Position numbers and translations under genes: made by a program. Positions 37,373-48,297 of a stretch of DNA of 64,000 nt are shown here, piece after piece. Location of the stretch: positions 124,001-188,000 of the forward strand of contig NZ_KB913031.1 in NCBI RefSeq assembly GCF_000384155.1, read 5' to 3'. Source of the stretch: Methylophilus sp. 42 (lineage in GTDB: Bacteria > Pseudomonadota > Gammaproteobacteria > Burkholderiales > Methylophilaceae). Positions within the stretch are counted from its first letter, which is position 1. Each line of letters starts with the position of its first letter. The notes below the pieces were generated by a model, which searched no databases, had not been told where the DNA came from, and saw only the letters and a list, made by a program, of their open reading frames with translations.

Positions 37373-37843
37373 TTAAAGTTCCGCAGCGAGTTTAGCCAAC
37401 ATTTCGCTGTGTGCTTTAGCGTCAATCTCTTTACGCAGGATTTTTTCAGCACCGGCTACGGCCAATGTGGAAACCTGTGCGCGCAAACCTTCTTTGGCAC
37501 GGTTCACTTCCTGATCGATTTCAGCTTTGGCACCGGCAATAATGCGATCACCTTCAGCTTTGGCATTACCCTTAGCTTCATCAATGATTTGAGCGGCGCG
37601 TTTTTCGGCTTGCCCAATGATCTCAGTTGCCTTTTGTTTGGCCTCGTTCAGTGTGGTTTCAGATTTTTTGGCAGCCACTTCCAGGGCACTTTTGCCTTCC
37701 TGGGCAGCAGCCAAACCATCTGCGATCTCCTTTTGGCGCGCTTCGATCGCTGTTAACAGCGGCGGCCAAACGAATTTCACCGTGAACCAGATCAACACTG
37801 CAAATGCGATAGCTTGCGCGATGAGTGTGAAATTAATATTCAT
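37373..37843 (-). CDS. atpF: F1Fo ATP synthase subunit b
   Basis: A 156-aa stator subunit: one N-terminal transmembrane helix (about 5-24, [20 protein letters not shown]) followed by a long Ala/Glu/Lys-rich coiled-coil helix with heptad-like pattern ([20 protein letters not shown]). The homodimer forms the peripheral stalk. Length equals E. coli AtpF (156). Confidence 0.95.
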   Translation of the reverse strand: MNINFTLIAQAIAFAVLIWFTVKFVWPPLLTAIEARQKEIADGLAAAQEGKSALEVAAKKSETTLNEAKQKATEIIGQAEKRAAQIIDEAKGNAKAEGDRIIAGAKAEIDQEVNRAKEGLRAQVSTLAVAGAEKILRKEIDAKAHSEMLAKLAAEL

Positions 37844-37921
37844 TTTGGATCCATCATACTGATTGGTTGAAAGGTTTAAGTCACACTTAAACCCTACCGG
37901 GCGGTATTTACCGAGTAAAAA

Positions 37922-38188
<267 letters not shown>

Positions 38189-38236
38189 TTAATACCCTCT
38201 CTTATAAAGAATTAAAAACAACTACAAAGTTAAAAA

Positions 38237-39073
38237 CTAGTGTGACTCATGCGCCATGGCCAGGTAGACCACAGTCAGCATCATGAAAATAAACGCTTGC
38301 AATGCCACAATCAGGATGTGGAAGATAGACCAGCCAGCTCCCAGAATGGCACCAAACACGGTTCCGCTCAGGCCTGTGGCAGCCCACATACCCAACAGCA
38401 AGAAGATGATTTCACCGGCGTACATGTTACCGAACAGACGCAATGAGTGAGAAAGTGGTTTTGAAACGTATTCAATCAGGTTGAACAGGAAGTTGGCAGG
38501 CCATACCAGCGGATTGCTGCCGAATGGTGCACAGAATAGTTCGTGGATCCAGCCACCCAGGCCTTTAGCCTTGATGGAGAAGAAAATCATCAGGAACCAG
38601 ACAGCCAATGCTAAAGCAAAGGTAGTATTGATATCAGAAGTAGGGACGATACGCCATTTTGCGTGTTCGCCGCCGAAGAATGACACGATACCAGCCACCC
38701 AGTCGACCGGCAGGAAATCCATGGAGTTCATTGCCAGCACCCAGATAAAGACGGTCAGGGCTGTTGGGGCAATAAATGAATGGCGGTCGCCGTGGAAAAT
38801 GTTTTTGACTTGATCATCGACAAAACCAAACACCAACTCAACAAAGGCCTGACGCTTGCTCGGCACGCCAGCGGTTGCACCGCGTGCCACCCACCAGATC
38901 AAACCCATGACCAGCAAACCCAGAACAACAGAGGTCAACAAGGTGTCGTAGTGCAACACCCAGAAGCCTTCAGAGGCAGTATTGCCGTTAACGCCCTGAG
39001 CATTAAAGCTCAAATGGTGCGCGATATATTCAGAAGGGGTGAGTTCTACGTTTTGTGCGTGTTCAGTTGTCAT
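38237..39073 (-). CDS. atpB: F1Fo ATP synthase subunit a
   Basis: A 278-aa membrane subunit providing proton half-channels. Five to six transmembrane helices are visible (for example [18 protein letters not shown] and [17 protein letters not shown]). The essential Arg lies in [15 protein letters not shown], and the final helix ends with [20 protein letters not shown]. Length is near E. coli (271). It follows atpI by 29 bases. Confidence 0.95.
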   Translation of the reverse strand: MTTEHAQNVELTPSEYIAHHLSFNAQGVNGNTASEGFWVLHYDTLLTSVVLGLLVMGLIWWVARGATAGVPSKRQAFVELVFGFVDDQVKNIFHGDRHSFIAPTALTVFIWVLAMNSMDFLPVDWVAGIVSFFGGEHAKWRIVPTSDINTTFALALAVWFLMIFFSIKAKGLGGWIHELFCAPFGSNPLVWPANFLFNLIEYVSKPLSHSLRLFGNMYAGEIIFLLLGMWAATGLSGTVFGAILGAGWSIFHILIVALQAFIFMMLTVVYLAMAHESH

Positions 39074-39102
39074 ATCTTCAAACTATTTTTAAATTAACGT
39101 GT

Positions 39103-39495
39103 CTACACATCCACTTGTGATTTTGCCAGTGCTGCGCCAGAAAACAGCGCCGCGGCCGCCAAACCAGCAATCAGTGCAAAGGGCACCAATGCCTGGTACA
39201 GCTTGAAAACCACAAACAGGATAATCGCGATGATCAATATTTTTACTGCTTCTGCCTTGAGTAAATTTAGCAACACTGCCGTGGGGTCTGTTTTTGAACG
39301 ACCTTTTTCTGCAATTCTCGCTGCAAACCATGCACCGATGACCACAGAAAAACCACCCATTAATGCAGATAATGCAGCCGTTAAACCACCCACAGCATAG
39401 GCAATCAACGTGACAGCCGCCGTCGCCATGAGCTGCCAGCGCAGCACATTGCTATAGAGCGACATGCCAGCCGCAGTGTTTTGTTGACCACTCAT
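39103..39495 (-). CDS. atpI: ATP synthase assembly protein I
   Basis: A 130-aa protein with four predicted transmembrane helices (about 16-36, 40-58, 75-92, 98-120), including GGLTAALSALMGGFSVVIGA. AtpI helps assemble the c-ring and is the usual first gene of the operon. The operon promoter should lie in the 147-base spacer to parB (39496-39643), which is AT-rich but has no site I can assign. Confidence 0.88.
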   Translation of the reverse strand: MSGQQNTAAGMSLYSNVLRWQLMATAAVTLIAYAVGGLTAALSALMGGFSVVIGAWFAARIAEKGRSKTDPTAVLLNLLKAEAVKILIIAIILFVVFKLYQALVPFALIAGLAAAALFSGAALAKSQVDV

Positions 39496-39643
39496 GGGGT
39501 TAGACCGCTAAAATTCAAGGCAAAATACTACAAAGACGCGAGATTTTGAATTATTCACTCGCCGAAGTCAAGCACCAAACAGGACTTAACTGTCTGAATG
39601 TTTGGGAAAAATCTGCTTTCGGATGGCTTATACGCGATTTAAC

Positions 39644-40504
39644 TTACGATTTCAGGCGATTATCGGTCAGTTTCGCTATCCAATCGTCCAGTTGATCGAG
39701 GTTTGAAAAGCTCAGCTTTAATACACCAGCGCCGCTTGCTTTACTGCTAATCGCAACCTCGGCACCCAATTGCTCGCTGAGTTGATTTTGCAAGGAAGCG
39801 ACATCGGGATGCACCGCTTGCTTGGCCTTTTTACCTGTGGCGGGCTCAGATTGAATCAGACGCTCCACTTCACGCACAGACAAGCCATCCTGCACCACTT
39901 TATTGGCCAACAGAATTTGCTGTGCCGGCTCACTGCCGACCAGCGCCCTGGCATGGCCCATATCGATTTGATTATCCAGCAGCATGTCTTGCACCATTGG
40001 CGTCAACGTGAGCAGGCGCAACAAATTAGAGACCGCCACACGTGAGCGGCCAACGGCTGCAGCGGCTTTTTCATGCGTCATATCAAACTCATCAATCAAA
40101 CGTTTGATACCCATAGCTTCTTCCAACGGATTCAGGTCTTCACGCTGGATGTTTTCAATCAACGCCATTGCCAGCGCAGCTTCGTCAGCAATCTCACGCA
40201 CCAACACCGGCACTTCTGTCAGACCGGCTTTTTGCGAAGCGCGCCAACGACGTTCACCTGCAATAATCTCAAACTTGTCTGCGGCAATTTCACGCACCAG
40301 AATAGGCTGCATAATGCCTTGTGCCGCGATCGAGTCAGCCAGCGTTTGCAGCGCCTCCTCATTCATGTATGAGCGAGGCTGATATTTACCCGGTTGCAAC
40401 TGACCAACGGGCAGGGTGCGCAAGGTATCTGACTGGGCAATCGTTTCCGTGTCGCCTGATAACAATGCGTCGAGTCCGCGTCCAAGTCCTTTGGGCTTTA
40501 CCAT
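39644..40504 (-). CDS. parB: Chromosome-partitioning protein ParB
   Basis: A 286-aa protein, starting at the ATG at 40504 (MVKPKGLGRGLDALLSGD) with AGGAAG eight bases upstream; the open frame continues further back without conserved sequence. It has the N-terminal ParA-contacting KGLGRGLDALL, the CTP-binding boxes (QPGKYQPRSYMNEEALQTLA; IIAGERRWRASQKAG), and a HTH (MTHEKAAAAVGRSRVAVSNL). It loads at parS as a CTP clamp; three perfect parS sites are in this window. parA lies 46 bases upstream. Confidence 0.95.
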   Translation of the reverse strand: MVKPKGLGRGLDALLSGDTETIAQSDTLRTLPVGQLQPGKYQPRSYMNEEALQTLADSIAAQGIMQPILVREIAADKFEIIAGERRWRASQKAGLTEVPVLVREIADEAALAMALIENIQREDLNPLEEAMGIKRLIDEFDMTHEKAAAAVGRSRVAVSNLLRLLTLTPMVQDMLLDNQIDMGHARALVGSEPAQQILLANKVVQDGLSVREVERLIQSEPATGKKAKQAVHPDVASLQNQLSEQLGAEVAISSKASGAGVLKLSFSNLDQLDDWIAKLTDNRLKS

Positions 40505-40550
40505 GCTGCTACTTCCTTTAATCTGTCTGTAAAAATTGTGATTTTTATTG

Positions 40551-41312
40551 CTACTGTTTTTGGATGATTTCCTGCGCCAGCTCCAGATAGGCTTGCGCCC
40601 CTTTGGAGGAGCGATCATACAGCAACACTGGCATACCATAACTTGGCGCCTCGGCCAGCCGCACATTTCTCGGCACAATGGTTTGGTACACTTTTTTGCC
40701 GAAATGACTGACCAGTTGCGCCGACACTTGCTGTGCCAGCATATTGCGATTATCAAACATGGTGCGCAACAAGCCCTCTATCTCAAGCACAGGGTTTAAG
40801 TGAGCACGCACTTTCTTGACGGTATTGACCAGGTCTGACAAACCCTCAAGCGCATAGTATTCACACTGCATGGGAATCATCACCGAATGCGCGGCGGTTA
40901 AGGCATTCACAGTCACCAGGTTCAGCGAAGGCGGGCAGTCTAGCAGGACATAATCGTAGGCATCATCACCCAATTTAAGGATGGCGTTTTTTAAACGCGT
41001 TTCGCGAGCCATCTCATTCACCAACTCAACTTCAGCCCCTGCCAGGTCACGGTTAGAGGGAGCAACATCAAATTTGGCAGCTTCGGCGTGGATCACCACC
41101 TCTTGCATGGTTTTATTGCCAATCAGCACCTGGTAAATACTGTCTTTCAAGTGCGTCTTGTCAATACCACTCCCCGTACTGGCATTACCTTGTGGATCCA
41201 GATCAACCAACAATACTTTTTTGCCATGCTCTGCCAAGCTCGCAGAAAGATTGACGCAGGTGGTTGTTTTACCAACACCACCCTTTTGGTTGGTGATTGC
41301 GATTATTTTCAT
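40551..41312 (-). CDS. parA: Chromosome-partitioning ATPase ParA
   Basis: A 253-aa Walker-type ATPase (Soj class, no N-terminal HTH). The deviant Walker A is NQKGGVGKTTTCVNLSASLA (residues 8-27), Walker A' is LLVDLDPQGNAS, and Walker B is YVLLDCPPSLNLV. It forms DNA-bound dimers whose hydrolysis is triggered by ParB, moving origins apart. Its start codon overlaps the rsmG stop by one base, so mnmG-rsmG-parA-parB form an operon. Confidence 0.96.
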   Translation of the reverse strand: MKIIAITNQKGGVGKTTTCVNLSASLAEHGKKVLLVDLDPQGNASTGSGIDKTHLKDSIYQVLIGNKTMQEVVIHAEAAKFDVAPSNRDLAGAEVELVNEMARETRLKNAILKLGDDAYDYVLLDCPPSLNLVTVNALTAAHSVMIPMQCEYYALEGLSDLVNTVKKVRAHLNPVLEIEGLLRTMFDNRNMLAQQVSAQLVSHFGKKVYQTIVPRNVRLAEAPSYGMPVLLYDRSSKGAQAYLELAQEIIQKQ

Positions 41313-41941
41313 TATGTATTCTCAAACACAATTAAATGCCGTTCTGCCTGCAGGTTTGGCACCTGCAAACGAATGACTTCTTTAGGTAACACCGCAGCCT
41401 GTTGCATTTCATCGGTTGGCACTACCCCCTTCATCGCCAACCAACGGCCATGCGGCGCCATCAAATGCGTCGTCAACTGCTTAAACAAAGCAATATCGGA
41501 AAAAGCACGCGAGATAATCTGCGTAAAAGGCGAGGGTGGTTGAAAAGCCTCCACACGACCATGTACCACCTGTGCATTCGATAAGCCCAATTCGGCTTTT
41601 ACCTGACGCATGAAGATCGCTTTTTTTTGCACCGTATCTATGGTCGTCACCTGCACATCTGGCCGCGTGATCGCAACGACCAAACCAGGCAAACCACCAC
41701 CACTGCCCACATCCAGCAAATTTCCAGGCTGAATATAAGGCAGCACACTCAAACTATCCAGCAAATGCAAAACCAGCATTTCTTGCGGATCACGCACCGC
41801 GGTCAGGTTATACACCTTGTTCCATTTTTGCAGCAAAGCCAAATAAGCCAGACACTGCGCCTGCTTTTCCGCCGTCACAACAGATTGTAAACCAAGTGCC
41901 TCCACCCCGGCGGCTAATTGCGGCAACAAATCACTTATCAT
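41312..41941 (-). CDS. rsmG: 16S rRNA (guanine527-N7)-methyltransferase RsmG
   Basis: A 209-aa methyltransferase of the GidB family. The SAM motif is [17 protein letters not shown] (about 76-92), followed by acidic D and VVHGRVEAF; upstream is [16 protein letters not shown], the family signature. It methylates G527 of 16S rRNA. It overlaps the mnmG stop by four bases and the parA start by one base, showing tight coupling. Confidence 0.95.
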   Translation of the reverse strand: MISDLLPQLAAGVEALGLQSVVTAEKQAQCLAYLALLQKWNKVYNLTAVRDPQEMLVLHLLDSLSVLPYIQPGNLLDVGSGGGLPGLVVAITRPDVQVTTIDTVQKKAIFMRQVKAELGLSNAQVVHGRVEAFQPPSPFTQIISRAFSDIALFKQLTTHLMAPHGRWLAMKGVVPTDEMQQAAVLPKEVIRLQVPNLQAERHLIVFENT

Positions 41942-43872
41942 GCTGCTGCAATATCGCCCGACTGGCTTTGCTTTTTATGTTTACGCTTCAGATAGACCAG
42001 CAACAAGGAGATTGTCGCTGGCGTAATACCTTGTATGCGGCCCGCCTGTCCAATCGTTTCCGGCTTTTGTGCCAGCAACTTTTGACGCGCCTCGTTACTC
42101 AGGCCATGCACGTCATTGTAATCGATAGCATCACCCAATTTAATATTCTCGCTATTTTTCTGACGGGCAATCTCTTCGTTCTGCCTGTCAATATAGCCTT
42201 GGTACTTGGCAGCAATTTCAACTTGTTCCAACACATCTTCAGCGAGCACTTCTGGTGCTGGCACCAAATCCAACAGCGATTGATAAGCAATTTCTGGACG
42301 ACGTAATAATTCGAACAATGAATACTCATGCTCCAGAGGCTTACCAAAAACGGCTACCTGTGTTTCACGTGAAACAATTTTATTTTGGCCTGCAGGTTGA
42401 CCGTTATCCGGCTGCAAAAATGTACGCTTCAACCTGGCTTGTTCACGTGTAACCGCTTCCTGCTTCTTACAGAATGCTTCCCAACGCACATCATCTACCA
42501 AACCGAGCTCGCGACCTTTTTCTGTCAAGCGCATGTCCGCATTATCTTCGCGCAATTGCAAACGGTATTCAGCACGACTAGTAAACATACGGTAAGGCTC
42601 ATTTACACCGGTGGTAATCAGGTCGTCCACCAACACACCTAAATAGGCTTGCTCACGGGAAGGGCACCAACCCTCTTTGTCTTGTGAAAATAACGCCGCA
42701 TTTGCACCCGCTAATAAACCCTGGGCTGCCGCCTCCTCATAACCAGTCGTGCCATTGATTTGACCGGCGAAAAACAGGCCGCGAACAGTTTTGGTTTCAA
42801 GAGTCGACTTCAAGCCTCGCGGGTCATAATAGTCATATTCAATAGCGTATCCGGGGCGCAAGATATGCGCACCTTCCAAACCACGAATAGATCGCACCAG
42901 TGCCAACTGAATATCAAATGGCAAGCTGGTAGAAATACCGTTTGGATAAATTTCGTGTGTGGTTAGCCCCTCAGGCTCCAGAAACACCTGGTGTGATTCC
43001 TTATCCGCAAAACGATGAATCTTATCTTCCACAGAAGGGCAATAGCGTGGCCCCACACCTTCAATCACCCCCGTGTACATCGGAGAACGGTCCAAGCCAC
43101 TACGGATAATGTCATGTGTCTGTTGGTTGGTGTGCGTAATCCAGCAAGGCAGTTGTTGCGGGTGCTGTGCGGCATTCCCCAGGAAAGAAAACACCGGCAC
43201 CGGCGTATCACCAGGTTGTTCGGTCATGACACTATAATCAATCGAGCGACCATCAATACGGGGTGGGGTGCCGGTTTTCAGGCGACCGGCCGGGAGGCCA
43301 ATTTCACGCAAGCGCGCGGCGAGTGAGATGGCTGGCGGATCTCCGGCGCGACCGGCGCTGTAATTTTGCAGGCCAACATGCACCAAACCACCCAAAAACG
43401 TACCGGCCGTCAACACAACCGACTTTGCGTAAAAACGCAGGCCAATTTGCGTGACAACACCTGCAGCCCGATCGCCCTCGAGAATAATGTCATCGACCGC
43501 CTGCTGGAACAGCCATAAATTAGGCTGATTTTCCAGGCGGTGCCGAATCGCTGCTTTATAAAGAATACGGTCTGCCTGCGCGCGCGTGGCACGCACCGCC
43601 GGACCCTTGCTTGAGTTCAAGATACGAAACTGTATGCCACCTTCATCCGTCGCGGCTGCCATGGCACCACCAAGCGCATCTACCTCTTTCACCAGGTGGC
43701 CCTTGCCGATACCGCCAATAGAAGGGTTACAGGACATTTGTCCCAATGTTTCAATGTTATGGCTCAACAACAGCGTTTTCTGCCCCATACGGGCAGCCGC
43801 CAGCGCAGCCTCGGTACCGGCATGGCCGCCACCCACCACAATGACATCGAATCGATCAGGAAAGTCCATCAT
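41938..43872 (-). CDS. mnmG: tRNA uridine-5-carboxymethylaminomethyl modification enzyme MnmG
   Basis: A 644-aa FAD protein (GidA) that with MnmE modifies U34 of tRNAs. The FAD motif is [20 protein letters not shown] (residues 12-31). GidA signatures [16 protein letters not shown] and [16 protein letters not shown] follow, then a C-terminal helical domain that binds MnmE. The first two codons are both ATG, so the start could be 43869. It begins the operon with rsmG-parA-parB. A perfect parS site lies inside at 42361-42376. Confidence 0.96.
   Translation of the reverse strand: MMDFPDRFDVIVVGGGHAGTEAALAAARMGQKTLLLSHNIETLGQMSCNPSIGGIGKGHLVKEVDALGGAMAAATDEGGIQFRILNSSKGPAVRATRAQADRILYKAAIRHRLENQPNLWLFQQAVDDIILEGDRAAGVVTQIGLRFYAKSVVLTAGTFLGGLVHVGLQNYSAGRAGDPPAISLAARLREIGLPAGRLKTGTPPRIDGRSIDYSVMTEQPGDTPVPVFSFLGNAAQHPQQLPCWITHTNQQTHDIIRSGLDRSPMYTGVIEGVGPRYCPSVEDKIHRFADKESHQVFLEPEGLTTHEIYPNGISTSLPFDIQLALVRSIRGLEGAHILRPGYAIEYDYYDPRGLKSTLETKTVRGLFFAGQINGTTGYEEAAAQGLLAGANAALFSQDKEGWCPSREQAYLGVLVDDLITTGVNEPYRMFTSRAEYRLQLREDNADMRLTEKGRELGLVDDVRWEAFCKKQEAVTREQARLKRTFLQPDNGQPAGQNKIVSRETQVAVFGKPLEHEYSLFELLRRPEIAYQSLLDLVPAPEVLAEDVLEQVEIAAKYQGYIDRQNEEIARQKNSENIKLGDAIDYNDVHGLSNEARQKLLAQKPETIGQAGRIQGITPATISLLLVYLKRKHKKQSQSGDIAAA
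42361..42376. promoter_or_regulatory. parS: parS centromere site (inside mnmG)
   Basis: Perfect 16-bp palindrome TGTTTCACGTGAAACA, identical to the chromosomal parS consensus, 1.9 kb from the parB start. Confidence 0.92.
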
Positions 43873-43950
43873 AAATAATCTTGAACTGTTTGATTTAAAA
43901 AGAATTGTGATTTTAGCGTAAACTAATCAAATGGTCATTTAATTCGCTGC

Positions 43951-44011
43951 TTTGATACACTTGTTCCATGCTTTAATACAAAGTTATTACGGTTTAATAC
44001 AAATCAATTAC
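43951..44011 (+). promoter_or_regulatory. Three direct repeats of 21-bp period upstream of cytochrome c''
   Basis: TTTGATACAC at 43951, TTTAATACAA at 43972 and TTTAATACAA at 43993 are exactly 21 bases apart. The last two also share an ATTAC at the end of each unit. Two helical turns per repeat puts all three on one face of the DNA, as for a regulator binding in tandem. They end 68 bases before the cytochrome start. No known factor is matched. Confidence 0.55.
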
Positions 44012-44078
44012 AAGCAGGCCATATTTACTTAACATAAAAAGAATAGAATTTTTTCAAAACAACCAAGGAGCTCTTACC

Positions 44079-44513
44079 ATGAAAATCAAAACAATTATTG
44101 CTACATTCGGGGTCTTGTTTTCTGTACACGCCATGGCTGATGTGACTAATGCCGAAAAACTGGTATACAAGTACACCAACATCGCACACTCCGCCAACTC
44201 AATGTACGAAGCACCTTCTATTACAGACGGTAAAATTTTCTTTAACCGCAAATTCAAAACCCCTAGCGGTAAAGAAGCAGCATGTGCCTCATGCCACACC
44301 AACAATCCAGCTAACGTCGGCAAAAACATTGTGACCAACAAAGAGATCCCACCGTTGGCACCACGTGTGAACACCAAACGTTTTACTGACCTTGATAAAG
44401 TAGAAGAAGAGTTCACCAAACACTGCAACGACATTCTGGGTGCTGATTGCTCTCCTTCAGAAAAAGCCAACTTTATTGCTTATCTGTTAACAGAAACCAA
44501 ACCTAGCAAATAA
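44079..44513 (+). CDS. cycA: Cytochrome c'' (DUF1924/SHP-like monohaem cytochrome)
   Basis: A 144-aa periplasmic haem protein: signal peptide of 20 residues (MKIKTIIATFGVLFSVHAMA) and a 124-aa mature chain. In mature numbering the haem site is C49-A-S-C52-H53, with H95 as the likely second ligand beside a C96-C104 disulfide. From memory this matches Methylophilus methylotrophus cytochrome c'' almost exactly; there H95 leaves the iron on reduction, coupling electrons and protons and opening a site for ligands such as O2 or NO. The symbol is from memory. AAGGAG before the ATG supports the start. A membrane cytochrome b gene follows five bases later. Confidence 0.93.
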   Translation: MKIKTIIATFGVLFSVHAMADVTNAEKLVYKYTNIAHSANSMYEAPSITDGKIFFNRKFKTPSGKEAACASCHTNNPANVGKNIVTNKEIPPLAPRVNTKRFTDLDKVEEEFTKHCNDILGADCSPSEKANFIAYLLTETKPSK

Positions 44514-44518
44514 TTCAA

Positions 44519-45103
44519 ATGCTACGGTATGTCTGGGATCCTTTCATCAGGATCTTCCACTGGTCTCTAGTGGCGGCGTTCGGGTATGCTTTTTATACCC
44601 ACGCCTCCATGTGGGATCGGCTACACCATGCTTACGCGGGCTATGTCGCCGGTACATTAATCGTTGCACGCATTATCTGGGGCCTGATTGCCACGGGTTA
44701 CGCCAATTTTCACAGCTTTCCATTAAATCCGGTCTGGGCTGTGAAATACCTGTTTAAATTACTCAAAGGCACTGCCAGGCACTATATTGGCCACAACCCC
44801 ACTGGCTCAATTGCTATTTATGCCATGCTGGGTTTAGGAATTGTTGCCGTAGGCTCTGGTTGCATTGTGTATAACAGCGGCTGGGGCTTTATTGATGACG
44901 ATATGGCGCAGGTGCTGCACCACTATGCAACCTGGACTTGGCTGGCAGTGGTGGTGGTGCATGTATTAGGCGTGATTTTTGAAAGCTTTATTCATCACGA
45001 CAACCTGATCTGGGCCATGATCACCGGTTGTAAACGGGTGTGTAGTATTGATGAACGGTTTGATCAACGCAATACGCCATTCCCTCGAAAAAAAACCCGC
45101 TAA
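44519..45103 (+). CDS. Cytochrome b561-type membrane protein
   Basis: A 194-aa protein with four transmembrane helices (about 10-28, 42-60, 95-117, 130-154) in the pattern of dihaem b-type cytochromes: WDPFIRIFHWSLVAAF with H14, H36-H37, and histidines in the later helices (LHHYATWTW; VVVHVLGVIFES). It probably passes electrons from the quinone pool to the cytochrome c'' encoded five bases upstream. There is no clear ribosome site, so translation may depend on coupling. Its last codons form half of the terminator shared with mnmE. Confidence 0.85.
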   Translation: MLRYVWDPFIRIFHWSLVAAFGYAFYTHASMWDRLHHAYAGYVAGTLIVARIIWGLIATGYANFHSFPLNPVWAVKYLFKLLKGTARHYIGHNPTGSIAIYAMLGLGIVAVGSGCIVYNSGWGFIDDDMAQVLHHYATWTWLAVVVVHVLGVIFESFIHHDNLIWAMITGCKRVCSIDERFDQRNTPFPRKKTR

Positions 45104-45114
45104 TGCGGGTTTTT
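45091..45114. terminator. Bidirectional terminator between cytochrome b and mnmE
   Basis: Stem AAAAACCCGC / GCGGGTTTTT with a TAAT loop. The loop contains the stop codon of the cytochrome b gene, and the structure ends just before the mnmE stop on the other strand. Confidence 0.9.
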
Positions 45115-46471
45115 ATTTGCCGATACAAAATCGACTAAAAATCTCACCTAACAAATCATCCGGTGTGAATTCACCGGTAATCGACCCTAGCGCTTCTTGT
45201 GCACAACGCAACTCTTCTGCGACCAATTCAGCCGCATGCATTTGTAACATTGCTAGGTCTAAATGCTGCTCAACTTCTGCAAGTGCTTGCAAATGACGCG
45301 CCCTGGCCATAAACACACCTTCTCCACCAGGCTGATAACCCACAATCTCTAGCAGCGTTTTTTGCAGGCTGGCAATACCATCACCTGTCTTGGCCGATAA
45401 AAACACGTGCTGCTCATTTTCACGTTTTTCAATGCGCGATGTTTCACGTGAAACATCTATCTTGTTATGCACCCAGACTTTTTTCACTTCTGCTGGCAAT
45501 TTGTGCAAAATAGCCTTTTCCTGATCACCTATACCATGTTGGCTATCCACCAACAATAAAGCGACATGCGCGGTTTCAATCGCCTTCCAGGTGCGGGCAA
45601 TACCCACTTGTTCCACCGTATCTTCCGTCTCACGCAAGCCAGCAGTATCAATCACATGTAAGGGCACTCCCTCAATCTGGATGACACTTTTAATGGTATC
45701 GCGCGTGGTCCCGGCAATCGGCGTCACAATCGCCACCTCTTCACCAGACAAGGCGTTCAATAAACTGGACTTACCTACATTAGGCTGGCCAATGAGTACG
45801 ACGTTAATGCCTTCGCGCAACAAGACGCCTTGCTTGGCTTGGTGAAAGATATGTTGCAAGGCGGCCTGGTTCGCTTTTAACTTCTCTAGCACCCGGCCCT
45901 GGGTGATGAAATCAATCTCTTCTTCAGGAAAATCCAGGCAAGCTTCAACATACATGCGTAAATCGACCAGTTGTTGCAACAAGGTCTGTATGGCTTGTGA
46001 AAACTCGCCCGAGAGAGAACGTACAGCACTGCGTGCAGCTTCTACCGTTGCCGCATTAATCAGGTCAGCAACAGCCTCTGCTTGTGCGAGGTCGAGCTTG
46101 TCGTTTAAATAAGCACGTTGGGTAAACTCACCAGCTTGTGCATGACGGGCGCCGCATTCTATGCAGCGTGCCAGCAATATTTGCATTAGCGCAGTTCCGC
46201 CATGCGCTTGCAGCTCAAGCACATCTTCGCCGGTATAAGAGTGTGGATTAGGGAAGTAAATGGCGATACCACGGTCAATCAACGTAGCATCGGCTTGCAA
46301 GAAAGGCAGGTAAGCCGCATGCCGTGGGGCAGGGCAGTGGCCGAGGATTTGTGTGGCGATATCTGCTGCCAATGGCCCAGATACCCGCACCACACCAATA
46401 CCACCTGCACCAGGCGCCGTTGCAATGGCGGCAACGGTGTCAGTGCTTAAGGCGATCTGATTATTTACCAT
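45113..46471 (-). CDS. mnmE: tRNA modification GTPase MnmE
   Basis: A 452-aa GTPase partner of MnmG. The start at 46471 ([20 protein letters not shown]) overlaps the yidC stop by 11 bases and has AAAGGG close upstream. The formyl-THF-binding N-terminal domain is followed by a helical domain holding the G domain: P-loop [34 protein letters not shown]. The C terminus FCIGK carries the CxGK motif with the Cys needed for activity. A perfect parS site lies within the coding region. Confidence 0.95.
   Translation of the reverse strand: MVNNQIALSTDTVAAIATAPGAGGIGVVRVSGPLAADIATQILGHCPAPRHAAYLPFLQADATLIDRGIAIYFPNPHSYTGEDVLELQAHGGTALMQILLARCIECGARHAQAGEFTQRAYLNDKLDLAQAEAVADLINAATVEAARSAVRSLSGEFSQAIQTLLQQLVDLRMYVEACLDFPEEEIDFITQGRVLEKLKANQAALQHIFHQAKQGVLLREGINVVLIGQPNVGKSSLLNALSGEEVAIVTPIAGTTRDTIKSVIQIEGVPLHVIDTAGLRETEDTVEQVGIARTWKAIETAHVALLLVDSQHGIGDQEKAILHKLPAEVKKVWVHNKIDVSRETSRIEKRENEQHVFLSAKTGDGIASLQKTLLEIVGYQPGGEGVFMARARHLQALAEVEQHLDLAMLQMHAAELVAEELRCAQEALGSITGEFTPDDLLGEIFSRFCIGK
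45440..45455. promoter_or_regulatory. parS: parS centromere site (inside mnmE)
   Basis: Perfect 16-bp palindrome TGTTTCACGTGAAACA inside the mnmE G-domain coding region, 3.1 kb from the site in mnmG. Confidence 0.92.
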
Positions 46472-48059
46472 GCCCTTTTTTTGCCACAGCTTCAGCATGA
46501 ATCATGCGGTTGATCGCCCATTGCTGCCAGATAGACAGAATATTGTTCACCAACCAATACAACACCAGGCCAGCCGGGAAGAAGAAGAAGAAAATACTAA
46601 ATGCGACTGGCATGATTTTCATTACCTTGGCTTGAATCGGATCCGTTGGCGGCGGATTCAAAAAGGTTTGAATAATCATGGTCGCACCCATCAGCACTGG
46701 CAATACAAAGTAGGGATCGGTCGCTGACAAGTCCTGAATCCAGCCAAAGAAAGGCGCATGGCGCAACTCAACTGAACCCAGCAACACCCAATACAGTGAG
46801 ATGAATACCGGAATCTGTACCAAAATAGGCAAGCAACCACCCATCGGGTTGATTTTCTCGGTACGGTACATTTCCATCATGGCTTGTTGCAACTTTTGCT
46901 TGTCATCGCCAAATTTGTCTTTGAGAGACTGCATCTTAGGCGCCATTTCACGTAGATGCGCCATATTGCGATAGCCAGAAGCAGACAGTTTAAAGAATGC
47001 GGCCTTGATCAGAATGGTCAGTACAATGATGGCAATGCCCCAGTTTTTCACCAGTTCGTGAATATGGGTCAACAACCACATCAGAGGTTTGGCAATCACG
47101 GTCAGAATACCGTAATCCACCACATACTCCAGACCAGGCGCAGCAGCAGCCAGGTCATCCTGGGCTTGTGGGCCACTGAACAGTTTCGCATCTACCGTTT
47201 TACTGCTACCGGCTGCAATTTCACCGACAGGCAAAATAGTACCGATAGAGAAATCATGCTCACTCAGCTTGGTCGTGTAGAACTTGCGCTCAGCGGTGGA
47301 TTGCGGCACCCAGGCGCTGACGAAATAATGTTGTACTAAACCAACCCAGCCATCTTTAGCATTAATCGACACATCCTTCTTGGCCATTTCATCAAATTTG
47401 ACCTTATTGTATTTGTCTGCCTCAGTAAAGTAAGCGCCGCCAGTGAACGTCGGCATCATTTTAGAGCCTTGGTTAGACTCGTTATCATGAATAATCTGGT
47501 AATACACAGAAGGCGAAATCGCTTTATCGCTGTTGTTTTTGATTTCATACTGCACATCGATCAGGTATTGACCACGGTGAAAGCGATACACCTTATCCAC
47601 AGCCACACCATTGGTTTCTGGCGCAGTTAAACGCACTTCCAATGTGTCCTGGCCTTCTTGCAGGCTGTAATTGGTCTCAGCCGCCGTAAATGTTACATAA
47701 TGCGTAGGTAAACCATCCCCTTTTAAACCGGTTTGTGCCACATACAGCTTATCTGCACTGGCATCACTCATGAGCTCATAAGGGCCGGAGTTGTCATCGG
47801 CCTTATGCTCCAGCAAGGACAGCTGACGCAAATCGCCACCAACCGTATCAATCACTGCCGCATAACGGTCTGTTTTCACAGCAATGCGTGCACCCTGGCT
47901 GAGTTTAAAACCATTTTCCTGTGGTTTGTCAGCAGGCGAGGTTTGCACTGCCTCTTGCTGGGCAACTGGCGCAGGTGCGTGCTGCTGCTGCCAGGCGTCC
48001 CATAGCAACATAATGGAGAAGGAAAAGATCACGAACAGAATTAAACGGCGAGTATCCAT
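46461..48059 (-). CDS. yidC: Membrane protein insertase YidC
   Basis: A 532-aa insertase. An N-terminal signal-anchor ([20 protein letters not shown]) is followed by a large periplasmic domain (about 55-340). Five C-terminal helices then include [40 protein letters not shown] and [20 protein letters not shown]; the conserved Arg-type groove residue lies in the first of these regions. It inserts small membrane proteins, including AtpE. It lies between yidD and mnmE in the conserved origin order. Confidence 0.96.
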   Translation of the reverse strand: MDTRRLILFVIFSFSIMLLWDAWQQQHAPAPVAQQEAVQTSPADKPQENGFKLSQGARIAVKTDRYAAVIDTVGGDLRQLSLLEHKADDNSGPYELMSDASADKLYVAQTGLKGDGLPTHYVTFTAAETNYSLQEGQDTLEVRLTAPETNGVAVDKVYRFHRGQYLIDVQYEIKNNSDKAISPSVYYQIIHDNESNQGSKMMPTFTGGAYFTEADKYNKVKFDEMAKKDVSINAKDGWVGLVQHYFVSAWVPQSTAERKFYTTKLSEHDFSIGTILPVGEIAAGSSKTVDAKLFSGPQAQDDLAAAAPGLEYVVDYGILTVIAKPLMWLLTHIHELVKNWGIAIIVLTILIKAAFFKLSASGYRNMAHLREMAPKMQSLKDKFGDDKQKLQQAMMEMYRTEKINPMGGCLPILVQIPVFISLYWVLLGSVELRHAPFFGWIQDLSATDPYFVLPVLMGATMIIQTFLNPPPTDPIQAKVMKIMPVAFSIFFFFFPAGLVLYWLVNNILSIWQQWAINRMIHAEAVAKKGHGK

Positions 48060-48078
48060 AAGGTTTCGTATTTACAAG

Positions 48079-48297
48079 TCAGGGAAGGGGATCCACACCA
48101 CCCGGATGCCACGGATGACAGCGACCAATGCGGCGCAAGGCCAACAGGCTACCATGCCAGGCACCATAGCGTTGCAGCGCCTCAATGGCGTAGTGTGAAC
48201 AGGTTGGATGAAAACGACACTGACGCCCCAGCCAGGGGCTTAACCCCCACTGGTAACATTTTACTAATGTAATCAGTATCGTTTTCATCAGCGTCAT
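48079..48297 (-). CDS. yidD: Membrane protein insertion efficiency factor YidD
   Basis: A 72-aa protein with the family core KCYQWGLSPWLGRQCRFHPT, SHYAIEALQRYGA and RIGRCHPWHPGGVDPLP. It has an N-terminal amphipathic helix. It assists YidC-dependent insertion. The start overlaps the rnpA stop by one base; an ATG three codons further in is possible. Confidence 0.93.
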   Translation of the reverse strand: MTLMKTILITLVKCYQWGLSPWLGRQCRFHPTCSHYAIEALQRYGAWHGSLLALRRIGRCHPWHPGGVDPLP

